From Paenibacillus sp. (GTDB lineage: Bacteria > Bacillota > Bacilli > Paenibacillales > Paenibacillaceae), in NCBI GenBank assembly GCA_017512705.1, contig JAFWEX010000150.1, positions 310,001 through 374,000 of the forward strand: a stretch of DNA of 64,000 nt, in the 5' to 3' direction. The notes under the pieces are model-generated. The model was not told where the DNA came from, did no database searches, and worked only from the letters and a program-made list of their open reading frames with translations. Position 1 is the stretch's first letter. Each line of letters begins with the position of its first letter. A program made the translations under genes and the position numbers. Positions 24,634-34,865 of the stretch are shown one piece after another.

Positions 24634-26491
24634 TGCGGATGCGAATCATAAAGACTCAACGAATGATAGGAAGAATATGAACAAAACTCATCCTGAGGAG
24701 AATAACAAGAATTACAGCAAACGCACTTCGTTCAAAGCTATGATGGGATACGCTAAGCCGCACCGCTGGGCATTCGTCGGTATTTTCTGCTGTTCGCTGC
24801 TCGGCATATCAGCCGATCTACTTCAGCCTTATCTCGTAAAAATTGCGATTGATGACCACCTGGCCGTGAATCAAACCAGCATTGGCTTTCTCGTCCAGCT
24901 TGCGGCCGTTTTCCTTGGCCTGGCTATCGTCAGTTTTATTTTCACATATATTCAAAACAACCTATTGCAGCATGTCGGTCAGAGCATTGTCTCCCGAATT
25001 CGTAAGGACTTATTCCGCCATATTTCCCGAATGTCTATGTCCTTCTTCGATCGTTTCCATATCGGCAGCCTCGTTACCAACGTATCCAGTGACACGGAAA
25101 CGATTAGCAGTTTCTTCACACAGGTGCTTCTCAGCCTGATCCGGGACGGGATGATGCTAGTACTTATCATCTTCTTCATGTTTCAACTCGATCCTGTCCT
25201 CGCCAGTTATTCCCTCATCGTGCTCCCTGTGATCGCTGTTGTAGCTGCATTGTTTCGCAGCATGCTGCGAAGAGCCTATCAGAATGCACGAACCCGGCTC
25301 TCCCGGCTCATTGCGTTCACAGCAGAGAACCTGTCCGGCATGTTTTTGATTCAAGCATTTCATCAAGAGGAAGAACAGAAGAGGCGCTTCAAGGAACAGA
25401 ACCTTCTTCATCTGAAGGCGAACATAACCCAGGCTCGTTCCAATGTCATATTCAACCGGACATTTGATATTCTGGGCAACGCAGCACTGGTTATGATGGT
25501 TTGGCTAGGGGGCCGGGCTGTTCTTGGCGAATCTTTGCAAGTTGGGGTACTGTATGCATTCATCAGTTATATACGTCAGTTCTTTCAACCGATCAACCAG
25601 ATCACGATGCAATGGAATACCTTCCAGTCCACTACGGTCTCCATGGAGCGAATCTGGAACATTCTAAGCACAAAACCTGAAGTTGCCGACCCGAAATCAG
25701 ACGTCGTTACCTCGATAGACCCACGGCAGGTTATGGGCCAGATCGATTTCGATCATGTGTCCTTTGGTTATCTTGCGGATCGCCCCATATTCCATTCTTT
25801 GAATCTTCACTTATATCCGGGAGAGATGGTGGGGATCGTGGGCACAACGGGCGCGGGTAAAAGTACATTAATCTCCCTGCTCAACCGGTTCTATGACGTC
25901 AATCAGGGCAGCATTCAGATTGACGGCACGGATATTCGCCGCATTCCGCAAAGGGTGCTTCATCGCATCGTTGGTCTGATCCAGCAAGAGCCCTTCCTGT
26001 TCTCTGGCACCATTATTGATAATGTGAGAATGTTCAGGCAGGATATTACGCGTGAGCAGGCGATGGAAGCCTGTCGATTTGTCGGAGCACATGCGATGAT
26101 TAGCCGTTTGCCACAAGGGTATAATACCCGTCTGTCAGAACGCGGCAGCGGATTGTCTGCGGGAGAACGGCAACTCATCTCTTTTGCCCGAATCGTAGTC
26201 TTCCAACCCCAGGTGCTCATCCTGGATGAAGCTACGGCTAATCTGGACTCACACACCGAACAGCTGGTGCAGCAAGCACTGGAGACTGTCTCCCAAGGCA
26301 GAACAACCATTGTTATTGCACATCGCCTGTCTACAGTAATGCACGCCGATCGAATTCTCGTCATGGAACAAGGTGCCATTGTTGAAGAAGGGACGCACCA
26401 GGAGCTGGTTGCAGCACAAGGAATTTATGCTGATCTGTACCAGCATGCGCGGGAAGCTGGGAAACCGTCGTGTACAACCAAGCTAGGTTAA
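24626..26491 (+). CDS. ABC exporter half-transporter with canonical ATPase site (BmrD-like)
   Basis: The partner half-transporter, 621 residues, with a polar N-terminal extension of about 35 residues rich in Asn, Asp and Lys. The membrane domain follows (about 45-340), then the ATPase with Walker A GTTGAGKST, signature LSAGERQ (Ala in place of the usual Gly) and Walker B LILDEATANLDS with the catalytic Glu present. The asymmetry with the preceding gene fits a heterodimer. ATG 24626 has AGGAGGAGGGG upstream and lies inside the end of the first gene, so translation is coupled. Confidence 0.9.
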   Translation: MSDADANHKDSTNDRKNMNKTHPEENNKNYSKRTSFKAMMGYAKPHRWAFVGIFCCSLLGISADLLQPYLVKIAIDDHLAVNQTSIGFLVQLAAVFLGLAIVSFIFTYIQNNLLQHVGQSIVSRIRKDLFRHISRMSMSFFDRFHIGSLVTNVSSDTETISSFFTQVLLSLIRDGMMLVLIIFFMFQLDPVLASYSLIVLPVIAVVAALFRSMLRRAYQNARTRLSRLIAFTAENLSGMFLIQAFHQEEEQKRRFKEQNLLHLKANITQARSNVIFNRTFDILGNAALVMMVWLGGRAVLGESLQVGVLYAFISYIRQFFQPINQITMQWNTFQSTTVSMERIWNILSTKPEVADPKSDVVTSIDPRQVMGQIDFDHVSFGYLADRPIFHSLNLHLYPGEMVGIVGTTGAGKSTLISLLNRFYDVNQGSIQIDGTDIRRIPQRVLHRIVGLIQQEPFLFSGTIIDNVRMFRQDITREQAMEACRFVGAHAMISRLPQGYNTRLSERGSGLSAGERQLISFARIVVFQPQVLILDEATANLDSHTEQLVQQALETVSQGRTTIVIAHRLSTVMHADRILVMEQGAIVEEGTHQELVAAQGIYADLYQHAREAGKPSCTTKLG

Positions 26492-26667
26492 TACCTTTTC
26501 ATTCATCGATTCTTGCGAGGTGTTTTTTAGAATTTCGTGCACAAGCACGCATCTAAATGTCGCTCGAACTCGTAAACCTTATAAAGACTTCCACATGTCA
26601 ATCACGGAAGTATTATTACTATGAGCATCACTCTACATTGAGATCAGGACTTAAAGGGGGATAGAAC

Positions 26668-27162
26668 ATGTCATCTTCAACTACTCAAACCCGGCAAGGT
26701 GAGATTCGTTATCGGCGTTTAACTGCCATTTGCAAAAGTGGTCTCTGTCTTCTGTTCCTTATCTTGTGTGTACTGCTCCTATGGGTCATTGTTACCGGGC
26801 AGACACAAAGCGTGGAAAAAATCTATTATCCTATGGCCGCCGTACTCGGCATGTGGCTGGTTGGTCCGTTTTTTTTCATGTTTCTAAACCGCTCCATTCA
26901 GGGTTCAACGGTACTTGTATCCTGGGATCAACAAAACCTCTACGCTGGTAGCCGAAATGTACCTTGGAACCAGATTCGCAAAATTGAGCTCGCAGCTCCG
27001 TCCCGAAGTCGATGGCAACTAGCTGCTTCCCCCATGTACGCCATATATCTGAAGGACGGCACACGCATTCATATTCACACTGACCATCTACTTGGTAAAA
27101 AAGGACTCCAGACCACGTTGAATACTCTTCAAAGGACATTAGAGGAACACAAGGGGGAGTGA
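26668..27162 (+). CDS. Small membrane protein with a PH-like cytoplasmic tail
   Basis: A 164-residue protein I cannot name. Two transmembrane segments are clear: LCLLFLILCVLLLWVIVTG (about 26-44) and MAAVLGMWLVGPFFFMFL (about 56-73). The C-terminal half looks like a small beta domain (VLVSWDQQNLYAGSRNVPWN, RWQLAASPMYAIYLKDGTRI) of the kind often called bacterial PH or YcxB-like. AAAGGGGGATA precedes the ATG. It follows the exporter genes by 176 bases without a clear terminator, and may or may not belong to that operon. Confidence 0.72.
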   Translation: MSSSTTQTRQGEIRYRRLTAICKSGLCLLFLILCVLLLWVIVTGQTQSVEKIYYPMAAVLGMWLVGPFFFMFLNRSIQGSTVLVSWDQQNLYAGSRNVPWNQIRKIELAAPSRSRWQLAASPMYAIYLKDGTRIHIHTDHLLGKKGLQTTLNTLQRTLEEHKGE

Positions 27163-27230
27163 TTCAGACTAGTTCTCTCTGTCCGGTTCGACTCCGCCCC
27201 TGGGTGTAGGATTATCCCGTGTAGAGTTCC

Positions 27231-27266
27231 AAAAAAAAGCTGGATGCGAATAACTCGCATCCAGCT
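27231..27266 (-). terminator. Terminator of the GH51 gene
   Basis: AGCTGGATGCGA and TCGCATCCAGCT form a perfect 12-pair stem with a five-base loop. In minus-strand RNA eight T residues follow, so it mainly serves the GH51 transcript; on the plus strand only CTCTTTAT follows. Confidence 0.9.
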
Positions 27267-27305
27267 CTCTTTATAAGACGATAACCTCACATATACATCG
27301 CGTTC

Positions 27306-27338
27306 AACTTCGAGTATAACTTCGAGATTAACTTCGAG
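27306..27338. repeat. Triple AACTTCGAG repeat
   Basis: AACTTCGAG occurs three times with an exact 12-base period (27306, 27318, 27330) between the GH51 stop and its terminator, inside the GH51 3' untranslated region. Confidence 0.7.
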
Positions 27339-27382
27339 TTTCAACTCAATTCCTTTTGCACTACCGCTACGTAGTCTTTTAC

Positions 27383-28948
<1,566 letters not shown>

Positions 28949-29041
28949 TCATATTTATATTAAAATCGATAAGTGCACATATTTCAACTGAAAATTCAAA
29001 AAAGGTTATTCTTTTCACTGAATTTATGTTTAACTTAATTC

Positions 29042-29054
29042 TATTAAATCAATT
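29042..29054 (+). promoter_or_regulatory. Candidate operator, copy 2
   Basis: Second exact copy of TATTAAATCAATT. It ends at the GGAGG ribosome site of the regulator gene starting at 29067, where binding could give autoregulation. A looser relative, GAATTGATATTC, lies at about 28923-28934 in the leader of the GH51 gene. Confidence 0.4.
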
Positions 29055-29066
29055 GGAGGAACACTT

Positions 29067-29990
29067 GTGATCAGAGCAAATACCGACGCCGAATGGCTCC
29101 CATTATATGAGGCACTTGCCAGCGAAGTTCGTCTTCAAATTATCCGTCTTGTTGCCGAAACCCCCATGAACGTGAAAGACATTGCAGCTTCGCTAGGCCT
29201 GAGCAGTGCCATCGTCACCATGCATGTACGAAAACTTCAGGATGTAGGCATTATTCAGTCTAAAATGGTTCGCAAGGACGGCGGCACGCATAAAATGAAC
29301 AGTTTAGCCGTGGACTGGATTGGCATCTCGATGCCTCAGGAGAGTGGGGTATCCCGCAAGTTTCATGAGGTTTCGATCCCTGTCGGTCACTATACCCATT
29401 TTGACGTATATCCTACATGTGGTTTAGCCACATCCGATCATGTCATCGGGCAGTATGATGATCCCCGCTATTTTCTGGACCCGGACCGGATGCATGCCCA
29501 TATCCTGTGGTTTGGACGTGGATTCGTCGAATACAAAATACCAAACTATATCCTGACCGGACAGCAGATTGACGCGATTGAGTTGTCACTGGAGATTGGA
29601 TCGGAAGCGCCGTCCGTCAACCCAAACTGGCCTTCTGACATTACGTTTACACTGAACGGTATTCGCTTGGGTGAGTGGACCAGCCCAGGTGACTCGGGTA
29701 ATGGCCGCGGCATATTTACGCCTGACTGGTGGAGTGACATTGTCAATCAGTACGGCATGCTCAAAGTATTGCGTATAACCAATGAAGGAACGTTTATCGA
29801 TGGACAGCATATGTCGAGCATTACACTTGCAGACATCCCGGTAGAACGTAATCAGTGGACATTACGCCTTTCTGTAGAGGAAGATGCCAGGCATGTGGGC
29901 GGTATGACCTTGTATGGTGAAGGATTCGGTAACTATAATCAAGACATTTTGTTCCGATTATTCTATCACGATGGCATACCGGCACTGTAA
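29067..29990 (+). CDS. ArsR-type HTH regulator with a C-terminal ligand-like domain, paralog 2
   Basis: A 307-residue paralog of the regulator at 14264. The winged helix (about 10-80) contains EALASEVRLQIIRLVAETPM and LGLSSAIVTMHVRKLQDVGI. The C-terminal domain keeps every conserved patch of the first paralog (GHYTHFDVYPTCGLAT, YDDPRYFLDP, WPSDITFTLNG, WTSPGDSGNGRG, PDWW, NQYGMLKVLRITNEG). It starts at GTG with GGAGG seven bases upstream. Divergent from the GH51 gene, so it probably governs arabinose release. No named ligand domain is recognised. Confidence 0.82.
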   Translation: MIRANTDAEWLPLYEALASEVRLQIIRLVAETPMNVKDIAASLGLSSAIVTMHVRKLQDVGIIQSKMVRKDGGTHKMNSLAVDWIGISMPQESGVSRKFHEVSIPVGHYTHFDVYPTCGLATSDHVIGQYDDPRYFLDPDRMHAHILWFGRGFVEYKIPNYILTGQQIDAIELSLEIGSEAPSVNPNWPSDITFTLNGIRLGEWTSPGDSGNGRGIFTPDWWSDIVNQYGMLKVLRITNEGTFIDGQHMSSITLADIPVERNQWTLRLSVEEDARHVGGMTLYGEGFGNYNQDILFRLFYHDGIPAL

Positions 29991-30002
29991 ACACAGCAAA
30001 AA

Positions 30003-30057
30003 GAACCCCTTTCATGTGCCGATAATAAGGCAAAGAGAAGGGGGTTTGTTTTTGTTT
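30003..30057 (+). terminator. Terminator after the second ArsR-type regulator
   Basis: AACCCC (30004-30009) pairs with GGGGTT (30041-30046), with further pairing inside, followed by TGTTTTTGTTT. Confidence 0.75.
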
Positions 30058-30195
30058 CAATTTCATGTTGATAAAGCCTGCATGAAGAACTGGGTGCACT
30101 TTACGGATAACGGAATCAGCTATTCCGTTCGCTCCCGAGTTCCACTTTATACTTGGCTTAGCAATCAGATTAACGGTTAACCATGGGGTTGGTTC

Positions 30196-30984
30196 TTACA
30201 GCGCACTTCCGCCAAATAAGAAGCGGTATTCCCAATGCTTGCCGGCTACATCACTAACCGTTACACCGCCGCCAGCGTTGGAATATGTATGCAGTATTTT
30301 ACCGTCGCCCAGATAAATACCGGTATGCGTAATCTTTGCCTTCGATTTGTTCACGCCTTTGTAGGCTGACGCCTTAGTTCCTTTGTAAGACATAAAGTAC
30401 ATCAAATCACCACGTTTCAGATTCTTCCAATTCGTTGTGACTGTACCTTTCTTCTTCACGTAGTCTCCTTGTTGGCGAGAATCTGCCGGGAGTGTAACTC
30501 CTAATGCATCAATAAAGGCGCGGCGTACAAAGCTGGAGCAGTCAAACACTGCCGTACTGTTACGATTCGCTCCATACTTATACGGGGTTCCCATATACTT
30601 CATACCTGCTGTAATAACCTTCTCTACAGATTTTGTTGAAGTCTGAGTAGAAGTGTTACTCCCCGTTGTTGTGCCAGCGTTCAGAGTTTTTGTATATTTG
30701 GACGAAGACGATATATAGCCTGTCCGATTCGCCGAATCTTTGATTTTATACCAAGCCGAGCCCGACTTCTGCAGTATAGTTACCGTCTCTCCCTTGGAAA
30801 CCATTCGAATTACTTTGGCAGATGTGGTTGGCGAGGTTCGAAGATTTACCCCCCGGATAACTTCTGCTTTCGATTGATTTGTCGTTGCTGCGGATACTTG
30901 TCCGGTGAGTGCTGTCGTTGTTAGACTTCCCATCAGCATAGCTGCCGTTACGCTTGCCGTAACAATGGTATTCTTCCAGTTCAT
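30196..30984 (-). CDS. Secreted NlpC/P60 cell-wall peptidase with SH3 domain
   Basis: A 262-residue exported endopeptidase, likely a DL-endopeptidase on peptidoglycan stem peptides. Signal peptide about 1-32 (ending VSAA), bacterial SH3 domain 40-100 (IRGVNLRTSPTTSAKVI, then YKIKDSANRTGYISSS), a Thr/Ser linker, and the NlpC/P60 domain from about 118. The catalytic residues are Cys149 (FDCSSFVR), His220 (THTGIYLG) and His232 (ILHTYS). GGAGGT lies ten bases before the ATG. Single gene. The 460-base stretch beyond it (30985-31442) holds only the terminator at 31377-31400. Confidence 0.92.
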   Translation of the reverse strand: MNWKNTIVTASVTAAMLMGSLTTTALTGQVSAATTNQSKAEVIRGVNLRTSPTTSAKVIRMVSKGETVTILQKSGSAWYKIKDSANRTGYISSSSKYTKTLNAGTTTGSNTSTQTSTKSVEKVITAGMKYMGTPYKYGANRNSTAVFDCSSFVRRAFIDALGVTLPADSRQQGDYVKKKGTVTTNWKNLKRGDLMYFMSYKGTKASAYKGVNKSKAKITHTGIYLGDGKILHTYSNAGGGVTVSDVAGKHWEYRFLFGGSAL

Positions 30985-31376
30985 GATGTCGTGTACCTCC
31001 GGATATTACAAAATTTTAACCAAGAAATCATCTTCCCGGCTTGCCTTATTGTAAACGGGCATTTCGTATCGTTCATCAGCCCAAAGTCCTGCAAGGTTTT
31101 AGACAAGCTTGAGCAATTAGAATCATCCAAGATACATCTTGGAGTTAAAAAATAGAGGATGGAACACATAGAAAGAAAGGTTAATTTTTTGTAACTATTG
31201 ATATGCCTTAGCTTGTGACGTTTCGACCAAGATCAGTTTATGTTTTTTTGTACATGCTCCCTATGTACTAGATTTTAATGAAATTTTCTAAGCGATTGGA
31301 AAACATTACTACGTTTCATTTCACTATAATCTGTAATCTTGCCTCACAAATTGAAAATATAGGTATCCAAATGTAC

Positions 31377-31400
31377 GAAAAACCGGGGATTTCTCCCCGG
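31377..31400 (-). terminator. Terminator of the GH9-GH48 transcript
   Basis: CCGGGG and CCCCGG form a six-pair GC stem with a six-base loop, followed on the minus strand by TTTTTCG. Confidence 0.85.
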
Positions 31401-31442
31401 CTCTTCGTATAGTGAGACTATTTTATACTCATCTCGTATCGA

Positions 31443-34400
31443 TTATGGTTCCATTCCCCATACCTTCACACCATCTTGGTAACCTGTCACCTTAGTCCAG
31501 GCGCCAAATGCCATTTGGGTCGCATCGAAGGAATAATCATTCGTTTGGTGAAAATTGGTCCAGTTGTTCTTGGAAGCACGTGTCTGGATGATCCCTGTCT
31601 CGGCACCTGCTGCCAAGTTGCCAGCAGCTGCGGTAAAGCTGATCTCGAGGTAGGTATCTGCTGTGCCTTTTGACGGCTGAACCGTTACAAATTTCCCCTG
31701 CACATTCGCACTGCCAATCTGTGCATAGTCACACCAGAAGCTCAGATCTGCATCACTGTCCTTGGTAAAGTAGTAACGAAGCTTCACTTTACTCAGATCG
31801 ATGTCCGTTGTCCCTGTATTCTTCAGATTAAATTGCGGCGTCAGAGCATTGCCTGAGGCACCAGAGCCTCCGTTGCGGTACTGAACTTCCAACGTTCCCG
31901 TTGAGATCGGAGCCGCAGTCGGTGTCAGCACAATCACATTCGAATTGGTCTGACCATCTGCATTCACAGCGACAACTCTGTAATTATACGCAGTACCATT
32001 GACGGCTGTAGCATCGGTATATGTCAGTGCAGTCAGACCTGTAGCAATATTGGTATATGCACCAGTTCCCGTTGAACGCTGCACATTATACGATGCTGCT
32101 CCAGTTGAAGCTGTCCAGTTCAGTACAGCCTGTGCATCACCAGCTATTCCACTTAACGTGAAGACTCCCGGTGCAGTCACTCCAGCCTGTGGTGTTGCCG
32201 TAGCCTGTGCGGAAGGCGCAGATTCTCCTACACTGTTTACCGCAGTGATCACATAATAATATGCTTTTCCATTGGTCAATCCCGTATCGGTAAAGGTCGG
32301 ACCGGTAACCCCAGTCGCTACGGAAGTATACGGACCACCGTTCACTTCTGCACGCTTCACTGTATAAGAAGTCGCCCCTGCCGCAGCATTCCAGCTCAGC
32401 ACGACTTGCCCATCACCTCCCGATGCAGTTACGCCAGCAGGTGCAGCCGGCACTTCCTCTTCTGGTGTATCACTGTCGCCGAGGAGACGGTCAAACTCCC
32501 CATAAGCGGTAGCCATATCCACTTGTGACCAGAAACGGTGATACGTAAAGGTCGGTGCACCTTTTTCCCACTGCTTCGTCGTTGGGTTGTATGAGGTTTT
32601 GTACAGGTTCTCCAGATAAGTCCAAGCTGGGTCTTGCTTAATTGCCGGACGCAGATCCGAGTATCCGATATATACACCATTACCGCCTTTTGCTGGATCT
32701 GAAGGTACACCTGCCGTGCCCGGGATCGTATTCCCTTGACCGAAGGTACCCGACCAGTTCGCCGGGAGATAGATTTCTTTGGCGAAGTAACGGAAGTAAT
32801 CTTTACGCTGCTCTTCCGTAACGATACCCACACCATCATTGTAATCCCAAGCGGTATCCAGAAGACGCTCAGCCAATGCTTTGGCTTCCTGACCTTTCAC
32901 ACTAAGTGTACCGTTCTCTGCCTCTGTTCCAGCCGCGAAGAACGTCAGCGCCTTGATATAACTTCCCAGTACGCCAGTATCCTGAACCGGGTCCTTCGTA
33001 ATTGCACGGAAGTTTGGATTGTTGGTGAATGAACTGAATCCGTTCCATTTATCCGGCTGTCCTTTCCACTCTTGACCACCTGGAATCCAGAATTCACCTG
33101 GAGCAGGTGTTGTCGCTACCTCAACATTCGTTCCACCGAGTATCCGCTGACCAGCCGCATTCAAATAGTATCCTTGTGCATCCGTAAGCGGACGTTCTCC
33201 GACAAAGACATAATCCTTCGTCCAGTCAATCCACTTTGTAATGACCTTCTTGGCCATTTGGAAATTTTCAGAGGTCAGATCGCCATTCTCTGCCAAAATA
33301 TAATACATCTCAGCTACACGCTCCAGCGGCCATGCCTGGAATCCGAACCATGTGTTCGAATCCGGGTCACGATATACGGGTGCTTCCTGATAGGCCATAT
33401 CGTAGAACGTGCTAACCCCTGAAGGATAAGCCGCGTAGGAACCACCAATGCTGTTGGTTGCCCCGCCTCCGATTGCACCCTCATGAGACTGCAGCCAAGT
33501 GTAGAATTCAAGCTGACGTTTTAACGTCGCATTCCAATCTGCTTTGGCTGTAGGTGAATTCGGAATCAAGCCGCCAGCAGGATCAGACAAAGCGTACGCT
33601 GCTACCGGATTTTGATAAGCTTGGTGGGTATGGCTTGCTCCAATACGCCATGCCCAGTCTCCACCTTGACCCAGTCCGCCGCCCCATGACGTATACCAAG
33701 CCATGAGATACATATTGGAGTCCTTACCTGTCCCTGGAATTGGCGTGCCACTCTTTGCACTTCCGACCTTTTGGAAGTATTTATCGTACATGCCATACCG
33801 CAGATAATCACCCATCTTTTTCGCTTTATTCAGATATTCCGTATTGTTATAACCCATCTCTTTGGCCCAATAGAGCACCTGAACTGCACGCGCATCCGCA
33901 TCCGTTGCGTTCGTATAACGCCACTGTGCTGATGGCGCCTGGTTTTCCTTTGTAAACAAGCTCATAAAACCTTCGCCTGCTTTACCAAAGGATTTATCAT
34001 CCTGAGATGGATGAGGAATGGCTTCCCACACCGATTCCTGCTCCCCGCGCTGGAACGTATTCACATACGTTGACGTATGGGAAGGATTCAGCAGATTTCC
34101 GTATCCATACCAATTATCGACGTCGATAAGCCAGTGCATCAGATACGTCTGATTGTTGCCATAGGTTGCCTTAAGCTCGGCATCCAACGGATCTTTTCCT
34201 GCTGCATATTGACCATTAAGGTTGGACGGGTACTGGTCAGGGAACGGTTTTTCCCCTGCATATGTTGCAGGACTGTTCGGATTGTACTTGCTCATCGTCG
34301 GCTGTTCTTCCTGGCCATCACCTTCATTGACTGGAATAATATACTTCTCCATGTTATCCCAGGCTGCTTCCAGTTTGGACCAGTCCCCCGTATAGTGGCC

Positions 34401-34718
34401 ATACATCGTCTCCAGCCACAACCAGTAGCTGTACGCCTCCGATGTAGACATATGCCCGTAATCCGGCGCTTCACTTAGCAATGTTTCAATCGAGTGATAC
34501 GGAATACCTTCTGGAGAAAAGTACCCGTTCGCCGGGTCTTTCAATTGACCGTATAGTTGTAGAAAGCGTGCTTCATTCACGCCATCCGCTTGAATCTCAA
34601 TCGCCTGATCGGCCGCATGCGCTGTTTGAGGGCCAGCCCACAGTCCTGTGTATCCCGTCAACATGACGGTTCCCGCCAGCATGGCAGTTAAACTCTTTTT
34701 TGCAGCTGTTTTCAACAT
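31443..34718 (-). CDS. GH48 reducing-end cellobiohydrolase with 2 FN3 and CBM3
   Basis: A 1091-residue secreted processive exocellulase. Signal peptide 1-35 (ending AHAA); GH48 (alpha/alpha)6 catalytic domain about 40-745 (FLQLYGQLKDPANGYFSPEG, NQTYLMHWLIDVDNWYGYGN, GEFWIPGGQEWKGQPDKWNG); two fibronectin type III domains about 757-937; and a family 3 cellulose-binding module about 938-1091 (FWCDYAQIGSANVQGKF). Anaerobic and soil cellulolytic bacteria usually carry one GH48 and pair it with GH9, as here. The tail modules closely resemble those of the neighbouring GH9 protein. No promoter seen in the 147-base gap, so it is probably read from the GH9 promoter. Confidence 0.95.
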   Translation of the reverse strand: MLKTAAKKSLTAMLAGTVMLTGYTGLWAGPQTAHAADQAIEIQADGVNEARFLQLYGQLKDPANGYFSPEGIPYHSIETLLSEAPDYGHMSTSEAYSYWLWLETMYGHYTGDWSKLEAAWDNMEKYIIPVNEGDGQEEQPTMSKYNPNSPATYAGEKPFPDQYPSNLNGQYAAGKDPLDAELKATYGNNQTYLMHWLIDVDNWYGYGNLLNPSHTSTYVNTFQRGEQESVWEAIPHPSQDDKSFGKAGEGFMSLFTKENQAPSAQWRYTNATDADARAVQVLYWAKEMGYNNTEYLNKAKKMGDYLRYGMYDKYFQKVGSAKSGTPIPGTGKDSNMYLMAWYTSWGGGLGQGGDWAWRIGASHTHQAYQNPVAAYALSDPAGGLIPNSPTAKADWNATLKRQLEFYTWLQSHEGAIGGGATNSIGGSYAAYPSGVSTFYDMAYQEAPVYRDPDSNTWFGFQAWPLERVAEMYYILAENGDLTSENFQMAKKVITKWIDWTKDYVFVGERPLTDAQGYYLNAAGQRILGGTNVEVATTPAPGEFWIPGGQEWKGQPDKWNGFSSFTNNPNFRAITKDPVQDTGVLGSYIKALTFFAAGTEAENGTLSVKGQEAKALAERLLDTAWDYNDGVGIVTEEQRKDYFRYFAKEIYLPANWSGTFGQGNTIPGTAGVPSDPAKGGNGVYIGYSDLRPAIKQDPAWTYLENLYKTSYNPTTKQWEKGAPTFTYHRFWSQVDMATAYGEFDRLLGDSDTPEEEVPAAPAGVTASGGDGQVVLSWNAAAGATSYTVKRAEVNGGPYTSVATGVTGPTFTDTGLTNGKAYYYVITAVNSVGESAPSAQATATPQAGVTAPGVFTLSGIAGDAQAVLNWTASTGAASYNVQRSTGTGAYTNIATGLTALTYTDATAVNGTAYNYRVVAVNADGQTNSNVIVLTPTAAPISTGTLEVQYRNGGSGASGNALTPQFNLKNTGTTDIDLSKVKLRYYFTKDSDADLSFWCDYAQIGSANVQGKFVTVQPSKGTADTYLEISFTAAAGNLAAGAETGIIQTRASKNNWTNFHQTNDYSFDATQMAFGAWTKVTGYQDGVKVWGMEP

Positions 34719-34865
34719 GAATATATACCTCCCCGGAATAGTGGATATTCAATATCACTGCTCGGTCTGCCCATGCTGTTCCTTAACTCTTTAATTTTAA
34801 AATTGTGGATTTCCGACTTATAGCTAACCTCGTCTTACCCTGTCCGAGCTCACCTCGTTCAAGGT

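Noticed and set aside
29914-30180. An 88-codon ORF after the second ArsR-type regulator
   Set aside because: It overlaps the regulator's end and its terminator hairpin and has no ribosome site; looks like chance.
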